From Aminivibrio pyruvatiphilus (lineage in GTDB: Bacteria; Synergistota; Synergistia; Synergistales; Aminobacteriaceae): a stretch of 56,606 nt of DNA. Positions 26,182 through 34,585 of the stretch are shown in pieces (positions within the stretch are counted from its first letter, which is position 1; every line of letters begins with the position of its first letter). Below the pieces are notes generated by a model that was not told the origin of the DNA, did no database searches, and saw only the letters and a list, made by a program, of their open reading frames with translations. The stretch lies in contig NZ_SORI01000020.1 of the NCBI RefSeq assembly GCF_004366815.1, forward strand, positions 1-56,606, in the 5' to 3' direction. The translations under genes were made by a program, and so were the position numbers.

Positions 26182-27489
26182 TCAGTTTTTGCCCGCTTCC
26201 CCCGTGTCCGGTGCGAGGGGCTCCCTTCCCAGGGGGCGCAGGGCGAGAAGGCTCGCCGCCATGGCGACGGCCACCACGGTGAACCCGGCGAAGTAGCCTG
26301 CGGCGGTGAACGTGCCGGGCGCTTCCCCCGGAAAATGGTCGATGATGATGCCCGTTCCCCACTGGAAGGCCACCGCCGACAGCACGGCGGTCATGTTCAT
26401 GGCGCCGAAGACGGCACCCCGCTCTCCCGGGGGGGAAACAGCGGTGATGGCCGCCAGGGAGAACACTCCCCGCATCCCCGAGGTCATACCAACGGTGAAG
26501 GCCGCCAGGCCGCCCACCCACACCGCCCCTCCCCACCCCGCCGCCGCGAGCAGCAGAAACCAGCTCAGCGCGTTGGCCGCGCTGACCTTCCGTATGATTC
26601 CCGGCAGTCCGGCGGGGGAGACAACCACGCCGCTGGTGAAGACGGGGCCCAGCATCATCCCCACGCTGACCAGGGAACTCCAGAACCGGGCAGACCCCGG
26701 TGAGGCATTGAAGGCAGCGGCAAACCACGACACGCCCCACAGTCCCTGGAAGGTGAGCAGGGAGGCCGAGGAGATCGCCCAGAGGGTCTGGAGAGCCCGG
26801 ACCCTGCGGTTTTTCATGATGAACAGAATGGCCTGCCCTATGCCGGGGAAGATGGAGAACAGGCTCCTGGCTTCCTTCCCCGCGGCGGAAAGGCGGATGG
26901 GGTCGGCAGGGGCCCTGCGGGCAAGAACCAGCGCCATGGCGAGGGGGATGGCCGAGAGCAGGGCGAAGGTGCCCGTCATGCCGAAGGTGTCCACGGCGAA
27001 GCCCAGAGGAGCCACGGACACGATGGCCCCGAGGCTGGACAGCCCCATGTTGATGGCCGCGTAAAAGCAGTACCGCTCCGGGGGGAAGGCGAAGGCCTGG
27101 AAGACGAGTACGGCGGAATACATGGGGGCCACGCCGAATCCGGAGAGAAGCCGCCATGCCCCCAGGGTGAAGGGGGTCCTCACGAAGGTGAGCAGCAGGC
27201 ATGAACCCGCCGTGAGGAGCAGTCCGGAGATAACCACCCTCACCGGGCCGTACCGGTCGTGAAGAATGCCCGAGACGGGCTGCAGAAAAGCGTAGGCGTA
27301 AAAGTGGACGCTCGAGATGAAGCCGATCATCGCCGCGCTCATGCCGAGCCGCTCCCCTTCAAGGGGCAGCACCACGGAGGCGGAGATGCGGAAGAAAACG
27401 GTCAGGAAGAAGGAGCCCACCAGGAGAAGAAAGAGGGGGAAAGATGAATCGGAAACCAGGCCGCGGACGGTGCTTTTGGATAATGACAC
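26182..27489 (-). CDS. MFS transporter
   Basis: A 435-residue permease with a GTG start after AAAGGAG. About twelve hydrophobic helices are visible. The first-half loop DRYGPVRVVISGLLL is the MFS motif A region, and RLLSGFGVAPMYSAVLVF fits helix 4-5. The N- and C-halves are split by a cytoplasmic loop at about residues 200-225. No substrate signature is recognised; it resembles generic organic-anion or drug MFS proteins. It is transcribed alone, convergent with the acetyltransferase and divergent from the molybdopterin enzyme. Confidence 0.82.
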   Translation of the reverse strand: MSLSKSTVRGLVSDSSFPLFLLLVGSFFLTVFFRISASVVLPLEGERLGMSAAMIGFISSVHFYAYAFLQPVSGILHDRYGPVRVVISGLLLTAGSCLLLTFVRTPFTLGAWRLLSGFGVAPMYSAVLVFQAFAFPPERYCFYAAINMGLSSLGAIVSVAPLGFAVDTFGMTGTFALLSAIPLAMALVLARRAPADPIRLSAAGKEARSLFSIFPGIGQAILFIMKNRRVRALQTLWAISSASLLTFQGLWGVSWFAAAFNASPGSARFWSSLVSVGMMLGPVFTSGVVVSPAGLPGIIRKVSAANALSWFLLLAAAGWGGAVWVGGLAAFTVGMTSGMRGVFSLAAITAVSPPGERGAVFGAMNMTAVLSAVAFQWGTGIIIDHFPGEAPGTFTAAGYFAGFTVVAVAMAASLLALRPLGREPLAPDTGEAGKN

Positions 27490-27697
27490 GGGGGACTCTC
27501 CTTTGCTCCAGTCAATTTGGTGAACAGCATACCACAGGTCAGGTCGGTCCAGAAGAGGGCGAAAAGTCCCTGAATCCGAAGGTCCCGGCGGCGCTCCCCG
27601 CTGCCTGCGGGGATTCAGGAAAGACCGGAAAAATGACCGTCCCCTCCGGAAGGGGGGAATGGTAATATTGATTCAGACCGCACCGAGGAGGAGAAAA

Positions 27698-29614
27698 ATG
27701 AACGCCCCAGCCTGGAAAACCTCTGCCTGCCCCTACGACTGCCCCGACGGATGCGCCATGCGCGGCCGCTTCGACGGGAATGCCGTGACCCTGGAACCGA
27801 ACCCCGCCCTTCCTTATTCCACCTTCCTCTGCGAAAAGGGAATGCGGTGGGCGTCCCGGGCAACGAGCCCGGCCAGGCTGTCCTCTCCCCTTACCCGGAA
27901 GGGAGGGGAGCTCGTTCCCGTCCCGTGGGAGGAGGCCCTGGACCTCTGGGCGCAAAAGATCCGGGACGGGGTGGAACGGCACGGCCCCCTGTCGGTGATG
28001 TACCTCTCCAGCGCCGGCTCCCTCTATTTCTCCAAAAAGCTGCTGCCCCACGTTTTCGCCGCCCTCGGAGGGTACACCACGAAAAAGGGGAACCTCTGCT
28101 CGTCGGCGGGAAGCCTCGGTTTGAAGGAAACCTTCGGCGAAGTGCCCGTCGTCCGCTCCGAGGAAGTGGCGGACCATTCACGGGGAGTGCTGTTCTGGGG
28201 ACGGAACGCCCTGGAGACCCACGCCCACGTGGCTTCGGTACTGAAAGCGGTGCGGGGAAGGGGCGGGGAAACGGCGGCCCTCGAAATCCGGAGCACCCCC
28301 ACCACCCGTTCCGCCGACCGGTGGTGGAGGCTCGACCCCGGGGGCGACTGGGCCCTGGCGGCATGGATCTGCCGGAGGCTCCTGGACGGGGGGAAAGCTG
28401 TGCCCGGCTGGCAGGACCGCACGGCCAACCCGGCGGAGTTCGCGGCGGCGGTGAATTTCCTGGACTGCGGCGCCCTTCTCTCTGCGGCGGGGATGACAGC
28501 GGACGGTGCGGAAGAGGTCTACTCCTGGCTTCTCCGCTTTTCTCCCGTCACCCAGTACCCTGCCTTCGGAGCCCAGCGGTACCTCCACGGCGACGCCCAG
28601 TTCCGGTGGATCGGCGCCCTTGCGGTGCTCCTGGGGGGATTCGCGGACAAGGGAGCGGGGCTTGCCTTCAGCAAGGAGGAGATGGCCCTCTTCCCGGAGC
28701 GGCTGAAGCCGGTTTCCCCGCAGACCAGGGCCCTCTCTGTCTCGGGGTGGCCCCTGGAGCTTGACGGTCTCGAGCCCCCCGTGGAGGTGCTCGTGGTGTC
28801 CGCAGCCGACCCGCTGCGGCAGAACCCCGCCACGGATCTTGTCCGCAGGGCCTACGAAAAAATCCCCTTCACGGTCTGCGCCGATTTTGTCCTCTCCGAC
28901 ACGGCAAAGGCCTCGGACCTGGTGCTGCCCATTACCACCTTCCTCGAGGAAGAGGGAGACTGGAAGGGCTCCTACTGGCACAGCTACCTCGTCCGCAGCG
29001 AACGGGTCCTTCCTCCCCGCCCCGGAACACTGGACGAGACGGAAATCTATACCCGCCTCGCGGGCAGGCTCGGCCTTTCCTGCGACCTGGTTGCCATGAA
29101 GAAGGAAATGGACAGGGAACTCCTGGCGTCGCCCCTGCTCGAGTCCGTCGGCGGCGGGGTCTACCGCTGGAACGAGCCGCCCTGCCGGCTGGACGGGGGA
29201 CGGAAGGCCCTGCTGCCCACGGAGGTTCCCGGAATGTCCCGGGGGCCGGAAGGGTATCTCCGGCTGGTGACGGTCCACAGGAAGGAATACATCAACGGCC
29301 AGAGCTGGGACGCTCCCTGCGCGGGCGGCCTTCCCAGCCTCTCGCTGAACCCGGCCGAAGCCCGTAAGCGCGGAGTGAAGGACGGCGACGAAGTCCCGGT
29401 CCGGAACGCCCGGGGAGGCAGCCTGGCCGTCCGGGTGGCGGAAGACCCTTCCCTGGGCGAGGGATACTGTATCCTTCCCCAGGGAACGAAGGGCGTGAAT
29501 CTGCTCACCGATCCCCTGATCAGCCCGGGGTGGGGTGCGCCCTTCGCCGAGAGCTGGATCGAGATCGGGCAGGGGAAGGAGGAGCGCGCGGAAAACGATC
29601 GACCCCGGAAATGA
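27698..29614 (+). CDS. Molybdopterin-dependent oxidoreductase, catalytic subunit
   Basis: A 638-residue protein of the DMSO reductase superfamily. Cys 11, 15, 19 and 45 (CPYDCPDGC...FLCEKG) form a [4Fe-4S] site. The core contains GGYTTKKGNLCSSAGSLG, near the usual metal-ligand position. It is followed by VLFWGRNALETHAHV, a molybdopterin-binding loop with SDTAKASDLVLPITTFLEEEGDW, and a C-terminal dinucleotide-binding domain (RLVTVHRKEYINGQSW and PVRNARGG). No twin-arginine signal is seen, so it is probably cytoplasmic. No electron-transfer subunits are adjacent. The substrate cannot be read. ATG 27698 has GAGGAGG upstream and gives a family-like N-terminus. Confidence 0.82.
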   Translation: MNAPAWKTSACPYDCPDGCAMRGRFDGNAVTLEPNPALPYSTFLCEKGMRWASRATSPARLSSPLTRKGGELVPVPWEEALDLWAQKIRDGVERHGPLSVMYLSSAGSLYFSKKLLPHVFAALGGYTTKKGNLCSSAGSLGLKETFGEVPVVRSEEVADHSRGVLFWGRNALETHAHVASVLKAVRGRGGETAALEIRSTPTTRSADRWWRLDPGGDWALAAWICRRLLDGGKAVPGWQDRTANPAEFAAAVNFLDCGALLSAAGMTADGAEEVYSWLLRFSPVTQYPAFGAQRYLHGDAQFRWIGALAVLLGGFADKGAGLAFSKEEMALFPERLKPVSPQTRALSVSGWPLELDGLEPPVEVLVVSAADPLRQNPATDLVRRAYEKIPFTVCADFVLSDTAKASDLVLPITTFLEEEGDWKGSYWHSYLVRSERVLPPRPGTLDETEIYTRLAGRLGLSCDLVAMKKEMDRELLASPLLESVGGGVYRWNEPPCRLDGGRKALLPTEVPGMSRGPEGYLRLVTVHRKEYINGQSWDAPCAGGLPSLSLNPAEARKRGVKDGDEVPVRNARGGSLAVRVAEDPSLGEGYCILPQGTKGVNLLTDPLISPGWGAPFAESWIEIGQGKEERAENDRPRK

Positions 29615-29637
29615 AGAACAGAAAAGGAGCTGATCCC

Positions 29638-30771
29638 ATGGGAAAACGAGCGATACTCCTTTCCGTCCTTGTCTGTGTCCTGGTGTTTTCGGCAGCGGCA
29701 TGGGGAGCGGGGCCGGAGGATTTTTTCAACGCCGGAATGAAGGCCGCCGGGGCGGGCGACTGGGAACGGGCCGCCGTTGCCCTGCGCCGGGCGGTTTCAC
29801 TGAAGGAGGATTACCCGGAGGCCCATTTCAACCTCGGGGTTGCCCTGTCCGGCCTGAAGCGGTTCGGGGAGGCGGCTGTATCCTACAGAAGGGCCACGGA
29901 GCTCAGGCCGTCGTATGCCCCCGCATGGAACGGCCTCGGCGCGGCCTGCAGGGAGCTGGAGCAGTTCGAGGAAGCCGAGGCGGCCTTCCGGAAAGCCGCT
30001 GAAACAGACGGGAAATACTGGGTACCCCACTACAACCTCGGAGACCTGTATGCCGCCCTAGGAAAGAACGACCGGGCAATCGAATCCCTCAAGCACGCCG
30101 TGAACCTGTCACCCCGTTCCGTGGAACCCCGGCTGAAGCTCGGTGCGGTCTACGCCTCGCTGAAGCAGTACGGGAACGCCCTTCCCCAGTTCGAGCAGGC
30201 CCGGGAGATACGGCAGGACATTCCGGAAATCCATTATTCCGAAGGCATCTGCCATGCCGGGCTGCAGAACCAGGAAAAGGCCGCCGGGGCCTTCCGGCGG
30301 GCCGTGAAGCTCCGCCCCGTCTACCCTCTGGCGTGGTACAACCTGGGGGTGTCCCTCTTCAGCCTCAATCGGCAGGAAGAGGCGGCAGAAGCCTTTGAAA
30401 AGGCGGTGGAGCAGGCTCCCGAATATCCCTATGCCCACAATAACCTGGCCAGGGTCTACCTTGGGCTGAACAGGGTTCGGGAGGCCAAAAAGGCCGCCCT
30501 GGAGGCCGTCCGGCTGGCGCCGGAATTCGCCATGGCCCATTCGAACCTGGGTTTTTGCCTTATCGGCGAGAAGAAGTACCCCGAGGCCGAAAAATCCTTC
30601 TCCGAAGCCCTCCGGCTGGCCCCCGGCTACGCCGACGCCCATTACGGGAGGGGAGTTGCCTTTGCGGGAATGGGAAAGAAGGACGGCCTGAAAAAAGAAG
30701 CGGAAATCCTGAGAACAATCGACCCCGAAAAGGCGGACCGGCTGGAGGCCATCGCCTCGGGGATGAAGTAG
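29638..30771 (+). CDS. Exported TPR-repeat protein
   Basis: A 377-residue precursor with the signal peptide MGKRAILLSVLVCVLVFSAAAWGA. Ten or so 34-residue tetratricopeptide repeats fill the mature protein; clear examples are YPEAHFNLGVALSGLKRFGEAAVSYRRA and YPLAWYNLGVSLFSLNRQEEAAEAFEKA. TPR solenoids bind peptides or partner proteins; no enzyme domain is present. It starts 23 bp after the molybdopterin gene and 18 bp before the next secreted protein, so it is probably in one operon and may serve as an assembly or binding factor for envelope proteins. Confidence 0.82.
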   Translation: MGKRAILLSVLVCVLVFSAAAWGAGPEDFFNAGMKAAGAGDWERAAVALRRAVSLKEDYPEAHFNLGVALSGLKRFGEAAVSYRRATELRPSYAPAWNGLGAACRELEQFEEAEAAFRKAAETDGKYWVPHYNLGDLYAALGKNDRAIESLKHAVNLSPRSVEPRLKLGAVYASLKQYGNALPQFEQAREIRQDIPEIHYSEGICHAGLQNQEKAAGAFRRAVKLRPVYPLAWYNLGVSLFSLNRQEEAAEAFEKAVEQAPEYPYAHNNLARVYLGLNRVREAKKAALEAVRLAPEFAMAHSNLGFCLIGEKKYPEAEKSFSEALRLAPGYADAHYGRGVAFAGMGKKDGLKKEAEILRTIDPEKADRLEAIASGMK

Positions 30772-30789
30772 CCCGAAAAGGAGGCCGTA

Positions 30790-32427
30790 ATGAGAAAGAA
30801 ACACTTCGCGACCCTGCTGTGCGCCGCGGCGCTTCTGCTTTTTCCTGCCTGGGCCGGGGCGCTCCCTGAACAGCCCTCTCCGGACCCCGTCCAGGCGGCG
30901 AACGACTTCATCACGGGACTCACCGGAGGTTCTCCGGCGGCCCTGGGGTATGCCTCCGACGCCTCGGACCTCGTCTTCATAGGAAAGCTGGTCCTCGAGG
31001 GCAGGCACGGGGAGGCCATGAACAAGGTGGGGGAGTTTACCGCCGGAAAGATGATCGGTGCGTCCGCCCCGGCGGTGGGCCAGATCGTCGCTCTCGGGAA
31101 GATGGCGGGCGACGCGGCGGCGAACTGGGTGGGGCAAAAGAATTTCGAACGGATCTACGACAGGATGCTGGAAGTGGCCGGGCCCGTGGACAAATGGCCG
31201 AAGGACCGCGCCCGGGCGAAAAGGGATGAATTCTTTCAGGCCGTTCTGGCTGCGGAATACCGGTATCTCGAGACCTATCTCATAAAGAACGGTTTTGCGA
31301 AAAACGTGGCCGAGGCGGAGGACGTGGCGGTGGACATGATCCTCGCCAAGGGAAGGTTCGAGAGCCTTTGCGACGCCTACGGCCTGGAGGGAAAGAACAG
31401 GACTCTGGCGGTCCTCGAGCGGGAAATCCGCATCGAGGCCGAGGTGGCCGCGGAGATAGCCCGGGATAAAGAACTCGCCAGGGTGGCCCGCCTCGAGGAG
31501 GAGCGGAAGGCGAAGGAAAAGGAGCAGGCGGAAAAAAAGGAAGAGAAGCCTGCGGAAGAAAAGACGGCTGCCGCACTTCCCGCACCCTCCATGCCGGAGG
31601 ACTACCCCCAGCAGATGGATCCCGCGAGCCAGAAGCCTTCAGCGCCTCCGGAGGCTCCCGCACCGGCGGCGCCCAAACCTGCGCCTGCTCCCCTGAAACC
31701 CGCGCCTTCCGCTCCGGAGGTTCCCCTCCGGTGGACGGTGACTCCCCGGCTGATGGACAAAGGGAGCACTTCCTTTGCCATTGCCGTGACGAACGTCTCC
31801 GGAAAGCCCATCCCCGGCTTTTCGGTGTCCCTCGCCCCGCTGAACCAGTCCCTGGACGGCGGCGTGGGGTGGGGAAGCCCTCCCTCGCCGGGAACCCTCG
31901 CCCCGGGAGCCTCGGTGACCGTTACCGCCTTCGCCATGGGCGACGCGGAAGGCGTGGCGGTGTCCTTTTCCGGGAACGGGAAGAATCTCGCCTCGGTCAC
32001 GGCACAGTCGGTCCACAGCGTGGAGAAGCGGGGGGAGAGGCATTTTTCCGGGAACTTCATGGGAGGAACGGGGAGGGGCACCATTTCCGTGACCCTGTCC
32101 GGCGGGTCGGCCACGGTGGTGATCAACGGCGTGTACACCGACAGCAGCCAGAATGTCCGCATCAATGCGGCCGGAACCGGCGTCTTCACCCGGACGGCCG
32201 GGGGAATCAGCCCGGCTTCGGGAAGTCTCTCGGTGAACTGGAGCGGCACCGCCGTGGGGAAAATGACGGTGAAGGGCACGCCCCGGGACGTGAACGAAAG
32301 GGTGTCGGGGACCCTGACGGGGAACCTCATGACGGGAACGGCGGGAGGGTCGTTCCGGGGCAGGTGGACGGGAGGAAGCCGGTTCGTCCAGCTTTCCGGC
32401 ACCTGGAATGCCGGAGAAAACAGGTAG
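30790..32427 (+). CDS. Secreted multidomain protein of unknown function
   Basis: A 545-residue precursor with a signal peptide (MRKKHFATLLCAAALLLFPAWAGA). Residues about 25-200 are helical. A charged Lys/Glu coiled segment (about 215-260) follows, then a Pro/Ala linker (APAAPKPAPAPLKPAP). A beta-sandwich-like region (about 315-400) then precedes a Gly/Thr-rich C-terminal domain with SGNFMGGTGRGTISVTLSG and GTLTGNLMTGTAGGSFRGRW, a beta-repeat resembling adhesin or wall-binding folds. I do not recognise the family. Context suggests an envelope operon with the TPR protein upstream. Confidence 0.7.
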   Translation: MRKKHFATLLCAAALLLFPAWAGALPEQPSPDPVQAANDFITGLTGGSPAALGYASDASDLVFIGKLVLEGRHGEAMNKVGEFTAGKMIGASAPAVGQIVALGKMAGDAAANWVGQKNFERIYDRMLEVAGPVDKWPKDRARAKRDEFFQAVLAAEYRYLETYLIKNGFAKNVAEAEDVAVDMILAKGRFESLCDAYGLEGKNRTLAVLEREIRIEAEVAAEIARDKELARVARLEEERKAKEKEQAEKKEEKPAEEKTAAALPAPSMPEDYPQQMDPASQKPSAPPEAPAPAAPKPAPAPLKPAPSAPEVPLRWTVTPRLMDKGSTSFAIAVTNVSGKPIPGFSVSLAPLNQSLDGGVGWGSPPSPGTLAPGASVTVTAFAMGDAEGVAVSFSGNGKNLASVTAQSVHSVEKRGERHFSGNFMGGTGRGTISVTLSGGSATVVINGVYTDSSQNVRINAAGTGVFTRTAGGISPASGSLSVNWSGTAVGKMTVKGTPRDVNERVSGTLTGNLMTGTAGGSFRGRWTGGSRFVQLSGTWNAGENR

Positions 32428-32488
32428 CGAACCTGTTTCATAGCCCGTAAAAGGGCACACGACCTGAAAAGCAGGGGAGGGGGAAGAA

Positions 32489-33322
32489 ATGCGCATGAGG
32501 TTTCTGGTGTACCTTGCCGCCGGGTATGTCTGCCTGGTCCTGGCGGCCTATATCTTCGCCGGGTCGCTCATCTTCTTTCCCCGGAGGGAGCTGGACGGCA
32601 ATCCTTCGGAACGGGGGCTCCCCTTCGAGGACGTCTCCTTCCGGGCGGGGGACGGCACGTCCCTCCACGGGTGGTTCCTTCCGGGTAAGGGCCGGGGCAC
32701 TGTGCTCTTCTGCCACGGGAACGCGGGGAACATTTCCCACCGGATGGATTCCCTGGAGATATTCCACCGCCTGGGGCTGTCGGTCTTTATCTTCGACTAC
32801 CGGGGGTACGGGAAGAGCGAGGGGAAGCCCACCGAGGAGGGTGTCTACAGCGATGCGGAGGGAGCCTGGCGGTATCTCGCCGAAGACCGGAAGATTCCTC
32901 CCGGTGAGATCGTGATTTTCGGCCGCTCCCTCGGGGGAGCCGTGGCGGCGCAGGCAGCGGAGCGGTTCCGGCCGGCGGGGCTTATTCTCGAGTCCACCTT
33001 CACCTCCCTCGCCGACGCGGGGAGGCACCACTACTTTTTCCTTCCGGTGGGGCTGATCGTGGGGGACGCCTTCAACACCCTCGGACGGATGAAGAACATC
33101 TCCTGCCCGGTGCTCGTGGCCGCAAGCCCCGATGACGAGATCATCCCGGGAGAGCACGGCCGGATCCTCTACGGGGCAGCCCGGGAGCCGAAAATGTTTC
33201 TGCCCCTGAAGGGGGACCACAACTGGGGCTTCATCTACACCGGCCGGGCGTATTCCGACGGGCTGGAACGTTTTTTCTCTTCGCTCTTCGGTGACGGGAA
33301 GGGAAAAAATGAAGTAGAATAG
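32489..33322 (+). CDS. Membrane-anchored alpha/beta hydrolase
   Basis: A 277-residue protein with one N-terminal helix (about residues 5-25), then FFPRRELDGNPSERGLPFEDVSF, and an alpha/beta hydrolase fold. It has the oxyanion segment CHGNAGN, FDYRGYGKSEG, nucleophile elbow GRSLGG, catalytic Asp in ASPDDEI and His in KGDHNWGF. It resembles the BEM46/ABHD13-like group. Probable substrates are acyl esters, but none can be named. GGGAGG precedes the ATG. A permease gene follows after 36 bp. Confidence 0.82.
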   Translation: MRMRFLVYLAAGYVCLVLAAYIFAGSLIFFPRRELDGNPSERGLPFEDVSFRAGDGTSLHGWFLPGKGRGTVLFCHGNAGNISHRMDSLEIFHRLGLSVFIFDYRGYGKSEGKPTEEGVYSDAEGAWRYLAEDRKIPPGEIVIFGRSLGGAVAAQAAERFRPAGLILESTFTSLADAGRHHYFFLPVGLIVGDAFNTLGRMKNISCPVLVAASPDDEIIPGEHGRILYGAAREPKMFLPLKGDHNWGFIYTGRAYSDGLERFFSSLFGDGKGKNEVE

Positions 33323-33358
33323 CATGCGACCCGCACCGGATGAAGGAGATGGATTTTC

Positions 33359-34510
33359 ATGGACTTTCTAGATTCCCTGTTGAAGAACCACCTGTTTCTC
33401 ATGAGCCTCACCGTGGCCCTCGGCATTTTCGTGGGCAAAATCTCCGTCCGGGGCATCAATCTCGGCATCTCCGGCGCCCTGTTCGTGGGCCTCTTTATCG
33501 GGGCGTGGGGGTACACCGTTCCCAACGACTATTTCACCTGGAACCTCATGTTCTTCGTGGTGGCCGTGGGGCTCCTCGCAGCCGAGGACACCGCCCGGGT
33601 GGTGAAGCGCTACGGCTTCAGGTTCATCCTCCTTTCCGTGGCGGTGACCGGCATGGGCGCCCTGGCGACGCTGATCATGGGCATCCTTTTCGCCGGGGAG
33701 GCATCACCCCACATGATCGCCGGAACCTACACGGGAGCCCTGACCAGCTCTCCCGGGCTGGGGGCGGCCCTGGAGGCCACGGGAGGGAACCCGGACGTCA
33801 CCATAGGCTACTCCGTGGCCTACCCCTTCGGGGTCATGGCTGTGGTGCTCTTTGTCCAGCTCATCCCCGCCATCTTCGGGATCGACGTGGCGAAGGAGAA
33901 GGAAAAGCTCGCCGCCGAAAAGAAGACCCTTTCCCCGGCGGAGGAGAACAAACGGCCCGAATCTCCCGCCTTCTCCCTGCTCTCCTTCGTCTTCTGCATC
34001 CTCGGGGGAACGATCCTCGGCAGGGTCTCCGTCCCTCTGGGCGGCCTGGGGTCCATCGCCCTGGGCACCACGGGAGGGGCGCTCCTCTTCGCCCTCGGGG
34101 CGGGGAGCTTCGAGCGCATCGGCCCCTTCCCCATGAGAATGGACAAGAAGGTCCTCTCCGCCATCCGGAGCATCTCCCTCGGGTTCTTCCTCGCCATCGT
34201 GGGGCTGAACGCCGGGGGCGGAGTGGTGAAGGCCTTCCTGGAGCACGGTGTCCTGCTTATGGCTGTTGGCATCGGCGCGGCCCTCGCGGCGGAGATGACG
34301 GGATTTTTCCTGGGGTACTACCTCTGGAAGATCAACTGGATCATCCTCGCCGGGGCCATCTGCGGGGCCATGACCAGCACGCCCGGCCTCGGGGCGGCCA
34401 TCGACGCCACCGGCACCGACGAGGTGAGCGCCGGCTACGGGGGCGCCTACCCGGTGGCCATCGTCTGCATGGTGCTCTTCACCACCATGCTCCATTCCTT
34501 CTTTCACTGA
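33359..34510 (+). CDS. AspT/YidE-type permease without RCK_C domains
   Basis: A 383-residue membrane protein of about ten helices. The duplicated AspT/YidE/YbjL core is seen as TGALTSSPGLGAALEATGG in the first half and CGAMTSTPGLGAAIDATGTDEVS in the second, each after a hydrophobic hairpin. AspT-family aspartate:alanine antiporters normally carry two RCK_C (TrkA_C) domains between the halves. Here only a short charged loop (EKEKLAAEKKTLSPAEENK) is present. The closest role is transport of an acidic amino acid or related metabolite; exchange partner unknown. AAGGAG precedes the ATG. Confidence 0.78.
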   Translation: MDFLDSLLKNHLFLMSLTVALGIFVGKISVRGINLGISGALFVGLFIGAWGYTVPNDYFTWNLMFFVVAVGLLAAEDTARVVKRYGFRFILLSVAVTGMGALATLIMGILFAGEASPHMIAGTYTGALTSSPGLGAALEATGGNPDVTIGYSVAYPFGVMAVVLFVQLIPAIFGIDVAKEKEKLAAEKKTLSPAEENKRPESPAFSLLSFVFCILGGTILGRVSVPLGGLGSIALGTTGGALLFALGAGSFERIGPFPMRMDKKVLSAIRSISLGFFLAIVGLNAGGGVVKAFLEHGVLLMAVGIGAALAAEMTGFFLGYYLWKINWIILAGAICGAMTSTPGLGAAIDATGTDEVSAGYGGAYPVAIVCMVLFTTMLHSFFH

Positions 34511-34523
34511 GTTTTTTGCGCAA

Positions 34524-34568
34524 AAAAGCAGCCCCTTCCCCGGACATTCCGGAGGAGGGGCTGCTTTT
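34524..34568. terminator. Bidirectional intrinsic terminator
   Basis: A 13-bp stem AAAAGCAGCCCCT (34524-34536) pairs with AGGGGCTGCTTTT (34556-34568), with an inner GC helix. It lies between the convergent permease and DUF3754 genes and has T runs on both sides. Confidence 0.85.
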
Positions 34569-34585
34569 CTTTTCAGGCCGTTGCC

